From assembly GCF_021730395.1 (NCBI RefSeq), contig NC_069373.1, positions 15,022,001 through 15,086,000 of the forward strand: a stretch of DNA of 64,000 nucleotides, given 5' to 3'. Of this stretch, positions 59,520 through 64,000 are shown one piece after another (position 1 is the stretch's first letter; every line of letters starts with the position of its first letter). The notes under the pieces were generated by a model. The model saw only the letters and a list, made by a program, of their open reading frames with translations. It made no database searches and was not told the origin of the DNA. Made by a program: the position numbers and the translations under genes. The DNA is from Mercenaria mercenaria (Eukaryota > Mollusca > Bivalvia > Venerida > Veneridae).

Positions 59520-62500
59520 CGTATTCACTGCTCTATTGCTGTACTACTGCTCTACTGCTATACTACTGCTGCTACTACTACTGTTGCTAATGATACTACT
59601 TCTGCTGTTACTGCTGGTGCTACAGCTGCTGTTACTGCTACTACTGCTGCTACTACTACCGTTGCTAATGATACTACCACTGCTGCTACTGCTGGTGCTA
59701 CAGGTGCTACTACTGCTACTGCTAGTACTCCTGCTGCTACTACTACTGTTGCTAATGATACTACTACTGCTGTACTGATGGTGCTATGCTGCTGTTACTG
59801 CTATTACTGCTGCTACGTACTGCAGTTGCTGATGTACATTCTGCTGCCACTTGCTATGAACTACTACTGCTGTTACTGCTGGTGCTACAGCTGTTGTTAC
59901 TGCTACTGCTGACTACTACTACTGTTGCTAATGATACTACTACTGCTGCTACTGCTGGTGCTACAGCTGCTGCTACTGCTACTACTGCTGCTACTACTAC
60001 TGTTGCTAATGATACTACTACTGCTGCTACTGCTGGTGCTACAGCTGCTGCTACTGCTACTACTGCTGTTGCCTGATGGTGCTACTGCTGGTGCTAGCTG
60101 CTGCTACTGCTACTACTGCTGCTACTACTACTGTTGCTAATGATACTACAGCTGCTATTGCTGGCTGCTAAACCTGCTGCTACTGCTACTACTGCTGCTA
60201 CTCTACTGTTGCATGTCTACTGCTGTGTGCTACAGTGCTGTCTGCTATACTGCTATCTACTGCATGGGCTACATGCTGCTACTCTACTGTTGCTAATGAT
60301 ACTACTTCTGCTGCTACTGCTGGTGCTACAGCTGCTGTTACTGCTACTACTGCTGCTACTACTACTGTTGCTAATGATACTACTTCTGCTGCTACTGCTG
60401 GTGCTACAGCTGCTGTTACTGCTACTACTGCTGCTACTACTACTGTTGCTAATGATACTACTACTGCTGCTACTGCTGGTGCTACAGCTGCTGCTACTGC
60501 TACAACTGCTGCTGCTACTTCTGTTGCTAATGATACTACTACTGCTGCTACTGCTGGTGCTACAGCTGCTGTACTGCTACTAACGTGTGCTGCTGCTACT
60601 TACTGCTGCTATACTACTGCTAACTGCATGCTCTACTGCTGGTGCTACAGCTGCTGCTACTGCTACTACTGCTGCTACTACTACTGTTGCTAATGATACT
60701 ACTACTGCTGCTACTGCTGGTGCTACAGCTGCTGCTACTGCTACTACTGCTGCTACTACTACTGTTGCTAATGATACTACTACTGCTGCTACTGCTGGTG
60801 CTACAGCTGCTGCTACTGCTACTACTGCTGCTGCTACTGCTGTTGCTAATGATACTACTGCTGCTGCTACTGCTGGTGCTACAGCTGCTGCTAACTGCTA
60901 CTACTGCTGCTACTACTACTGTTGCTAATGATACTACTACTGCTGTACTGCTGTGCTACAGCTGCTGTTACTGCTACACGCTGCTACTATACTGTTGCTA
61001 ATGATACTACTACTGCTGCTATTGCTGGGGCTACAGCTCTGCTACTGCTACTACTGCTGCTACTACTACTGTTGCTAATGATACTGCTACTGCTGCTATT
61101 GCTGGTGCTACAGCTGCTGTTACTGCTACTACTACTACTGTTGCTAATGATACTGCTACTGCTGCTATTGCTGGTGCTACACCTGCTGCTACTGCTACTA
61201 CTGCTGCTGCTACTACTACTGTTGCTAATGATACTACTACTGCTGCTACTGATGGTGCTATAGCTGCTGTTACTGCTAGTACTGCTGCTACTGCTACTGC
61301 AGTTACTGCTGGTGCTACAGCTGCTGCTACTGCTACTGTTGCTAATGATACTACTTCTGCTGTTACTGCTGGTGCTACAGCTGTTGTTACTGCTACTACT
61401 GCTACTACTACTACTGTTGCTAATGATACTACTACTGCTGCTACTGATGGTGCTACAGCTGGTGCTACTGCAACTACTGCTGCTACTACTACTGTTGCTA
61501 ATGATACTGCTACTGCTGCTATTGCTGGTGCTACACCTGCTGCTACTGCTACTACTGCTGCTACTACTACTACTTTTGCTAATGATACTACTTCTGCTGC
61601 TACTGCTGGTGCTACAGCTGCTGCTACTGCTACTACTGCTGCTACTACTACTGTTGCTAATGATACTGCTACTGCTGCTATTGCTGGTGCTACACTGCTG
61701 CTACTGCTACTACTGCTGCTGCTACTACTACTGTTGCTAATGATACTACTACTGCGTGCTAAGCTGCTGTACTCTATGCTGCTGCTACGTTACTGCTTGC
61801 TACACTGATACTTGCTACTACTCTGCTTATGCTGGTGCTACAGCTGTTGTTACTGCTACTACTGCTCTACTACTACTGTTGCTATGATATCTCTACTGCT
61901 GTGCTACAGCTGCTGCTACTGCCTACTACTCTGCTATACTACTTGCAGATACTACATGCTGCTACGCTGGTGCACAGCTGCTGCTACTGCTACTACTGCT
62001 GACTACTACTGTGCTAATGACTATCTACTGCTGGTGCTACAGCTGCTGCTACTGCTATAGCTGCTGCTAACTCTGTTCTAATGATACTACTACTGCTGCT
62101 CTGCTGGTGCTACAGCTGCTGCTACTGCTAACTACTGACTGCTACTACTGCTGCTGCTACTGCTATACTACTGCTGCTTACTGCTGGTGCTACAGCTGCT
62201 GCTACTGCTACTACTACTGCTGCTTCTGTTCTAAGTCTGCTGCTGCTACTACTGTCTACGCTCTGCTACTACTCTGCTGCACTACTGTGCTAAGATACTA
62301 CTGCTGCTGCTTCTGCTGGTGCTACAGCTCTGCTACAGCTACTACTACTGCTGCTTCTGCTGGTGCTACAGCTGCTGCTACAGCTACTACTACTGCTGCT
62401 TCTGCTGGTGCTACAGCTGCTGCTACTGCTAATACTACTGCTGCTTCTGCGTGTACAGTGTGTAGCTACTATGCTGCTTCGCTGGTTGCTACCGACTGCT

Positions 62501-62735
62501 GCTACAGCTACTACTACTGCTGCTTCTGCTGGTACTACAGCTGCTGCTACAGCTACTACTACTGCTGCTACTGCTACTGCTACTACTGCTGGTGCTACAG
62601 CTGCTGCTACAGCTACTACAACTGCTGCTACTGCTGGTGCTACAGCTGCTGGTACTGCCACTACTACTACTGCTACAACTGCTGCTCCTACAACTCCTAT
62701 TTCTGCTACTGATGCTGCAGTAGCTCTACTATTAC
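59520..62735 (+). repeat. 78-bp array of GCT/ACT triplets, about two dozen units plus a variant block
   Basis: The unit is 26 triplets. A GTTGCTAATGATACTACT box recurs at about 59584, 59661, 59925, 60003, 60290, 60368, 60446, 60686, 60764 and so on, typically 78 bases apart, up to about 61740. Two of the three forward frames are open in most units: one codes Thr/Ala (VANDTTTAATAGATAAATAT), the other poly-Leu with LMI; the third has TAATGA in every unit. From 61750 to 62200 the pattern is ragged with indels. From 62200 a ~45-base variant unit with GCTTCTGCTGGTGCTACAGC takes over. Confidence 0.95.
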
Positions 62736-63142
62736 GACAACGACGACGATGATAATGATGATCACAAATACTGACCATGTAAGCTATATACGATAAGACG
62801 ATAGAACTGTCTGAAAAGCATATGTGTTTTATCCAACGTTTACAGCTTACGTAAGCTGTATTCCATGCATACTCACGGATGCAGCTCATCGTAATCTGTA
62901 TGCGTTGTCAACCACAGAATATAGCTCATGCGTGAGGTATATATGGCGCAAGCTCTATACGGCGTAACAATGCTTCATTTTAAAACTAACGCTACATAAA
63001 TATGTTATACGCACCGTCCCGTCGGTAATTGCTCAAAGTGTTAACAGTTACGTAATGCCACTTTGAAAAGCTCTGTATTTTTACGAACATCGTTGGTTTA
63101 CGGACACAACTGTAAAGACGTCGAGAAATCATTTAGATACAG

Positions 63143-63211
63143 CAATGCGGCCGTTCAGGCGCACATTTGAGGACGAGTATCTGATTCAGTATCAAGGACG
63201 GCCCATGTCAG
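63143..63211 (+). CDS. Weak candidate small exon
   Basis: Between GATACAG and TCAG|GTAACC, 69 nt, open in the frame that the protease would need (MRPFRRTFEDEYLIQYQGRP). It lacks any serine-protease landmark, and the usual sequence after WGxG looks different. It could instead start another gene (it contains an ATG). Listed only because phase and splice sites fit. Confidence 0.18.
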
Positions 63212-63645
63212 GTAACCTTATTATATAAAAAGTATAATTATATTTCAATATTTTTTAGATTCAAATTAGCTAGGGTTAACATACTAATAAGTTTAATTAT
63301 GTCTTTGACCGTTTGATTCAAAACTCGGTGATATTAGTTAATTGTCTCCTTATTTTTTCATAAATATATCTCGATGCTTTTGAGTTTATACAGGACCGTT
63401 CCATCAATGTAACGATGTAGTAATGTTCTACTATATATAAAGTAACAAATGCCAATCGTGCTCAGTTTTGTCAGAAATTAAAATAAATATCTAATATTTC
63501 TGTATAAAAGAGTTCCGTTAAAGCGGGCGAGAGAGGACGTGAGGAGTGATGTACATTTCATTACGTATCGTGAACAGATTTATTCAAACCAAATTTACTG
63601 TTATTATATTTATTTGAGTTCTTTGCTTCCGAAGGATCTTCTAAC
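63212..63645. other. AT-rich stretch, nothing recognised
   Basis: No frame, hairpin or repeat stands out. Confidence 0.5.
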
Positions 63646-64000
63646 TGAATTTACTGTGAATCTCCTTCACAGTCTTACCCATTCATTCCATAGTGTTACC
63701 CTGCAGTCCTGAGTGAGGCTTTCATTGACAATTTTATTCCAGTAGGAACTTGTCGTCACCTACAAAGCAATGGGACATCCCCTTCATAATCTTATCCCTG
63801 CATGAAGGATAACCCCTCTACAGTCTTACTCCAGGCGTAGGCATTCCCTTCACCGTGTTACTCCAGCATGCGTATGCATCCTCTCCATAGTCTTACCCCT
63901 GTAGATGGCAATACATCCACAAAGTTACCCTTGCTTTAATATTCTTGCCCCTGTGTTAAGAACACCCCTTCCCCAGCCTTACCCCTTTATGAAGGACACC
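63646..64000 (+). repeat. Degenerate ~45-bp minisatellite
   Basis: Boxes of the form CCTTCACAGTCTTACCC followed by a GAAGGA-type box recur about eight times (for example 63662, 63780, 63818, 63848, 63883, 63968), with heavy divergence. It runs off the right edge. Confidence 0.7.

Larger units (their letters stand above)
59134..62970. mobile_element. Inverted-repeat element filled by a trinucleotide-rich array
   Basis: TTGTTACGCCGTATACAGCT at 59134 (continuing TGCGCC) is mirrored by GGCGCAAGCTCTATACGGCG (continuing TAACAA) ending 62970; 26 bases with one mismatch. Subterminal motifs such as AGCTGTATACGCC/GATGCAGC at 59200-59230 recur inverted near 62840-62890 (TTACGTAAGCTGTATTCC, GATGCAGCTCATCG). 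Between them lie a CAN-rich stretch and the 3.2-kb array. No transposase. It sits in the intron after the Asp exon. Confidence 0.72.

Noticed and set aside
59508-61740. Poly-Leu and Thr/Ala frames as real genes
   Set aside because: They arise from triplet repeats, switch frames at irregular units, and lie within an intron; kept only as a speculative finding, not as coding features.

Overview
The window is animal nuclear DNA, most likely from a bivalve mollusc, probably a heterodont clam. The evidence is split genes with GT-AG introns, tandem-repeat-bearing elements with GTGACCTTGACCTT cores and ATGCCCCCGA termini of a kind I associate with molluscs, foldback MITEs, and a tRNA-headed SINE. The species call is inference from repeat style.

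Layout. 1-735: a 145-bp tandem repeat and a CGGA/G-run tail. 965-1079: a possible Kelch exon running directly into a 3-kb, 27-bp minisatellite (about 1060-4065). 4193-6467: three phase-compatible exons of a Kelch beta-propeller protein on the + strand, with a probable fourth, poorly read exon near 7290-7490. 7700-40300: a large satellite block made of a ~544-bp family outside and a ~415-bp family inside (about 35 units). It is split by a ~16.15-kb Polinton/Maverick-type element (16010-32161) with terminal inverted repeats and a 6-bp target duplication. 40300-47200: sparse, AT-rich DNA with small duplications and no confident gene. 47240-49790: two composite repeat elements around a SINE. 49800-54490: mostly AT-rich spacer. 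54495-58913: four exons of a secreted trypsin-like serine protease whose first visible exon encodes a six-cysteine, defensin- or clip-like domain. Its next intron holds a 3.8-kb element packed with a 78-bp (GCT/ACT)-rich array. 63650-64000: a degenerate minisatellite running off the end.

Sequence quality matters. From about 7.2 kb to 28 kb the bases look corrupted: homopolymers are inflated and the satellite units differ from their clean counterparts at 32-39 kb by dozens of changes each. The edges of this zone do not match any biological boundary, so I read it as unpolished consensus rather than decay. Gene calls inside it are weak.

The most interesting biology is the protease with an N-terminal Cys6 module and an Ala/Thr-coding repeat in its intron, the Polinton caught inside a satellite array, the decoy-splice-site minisatellite, and the recurrence of an extended nuclear-receptor half-site core in several unrelated repeat arrays.
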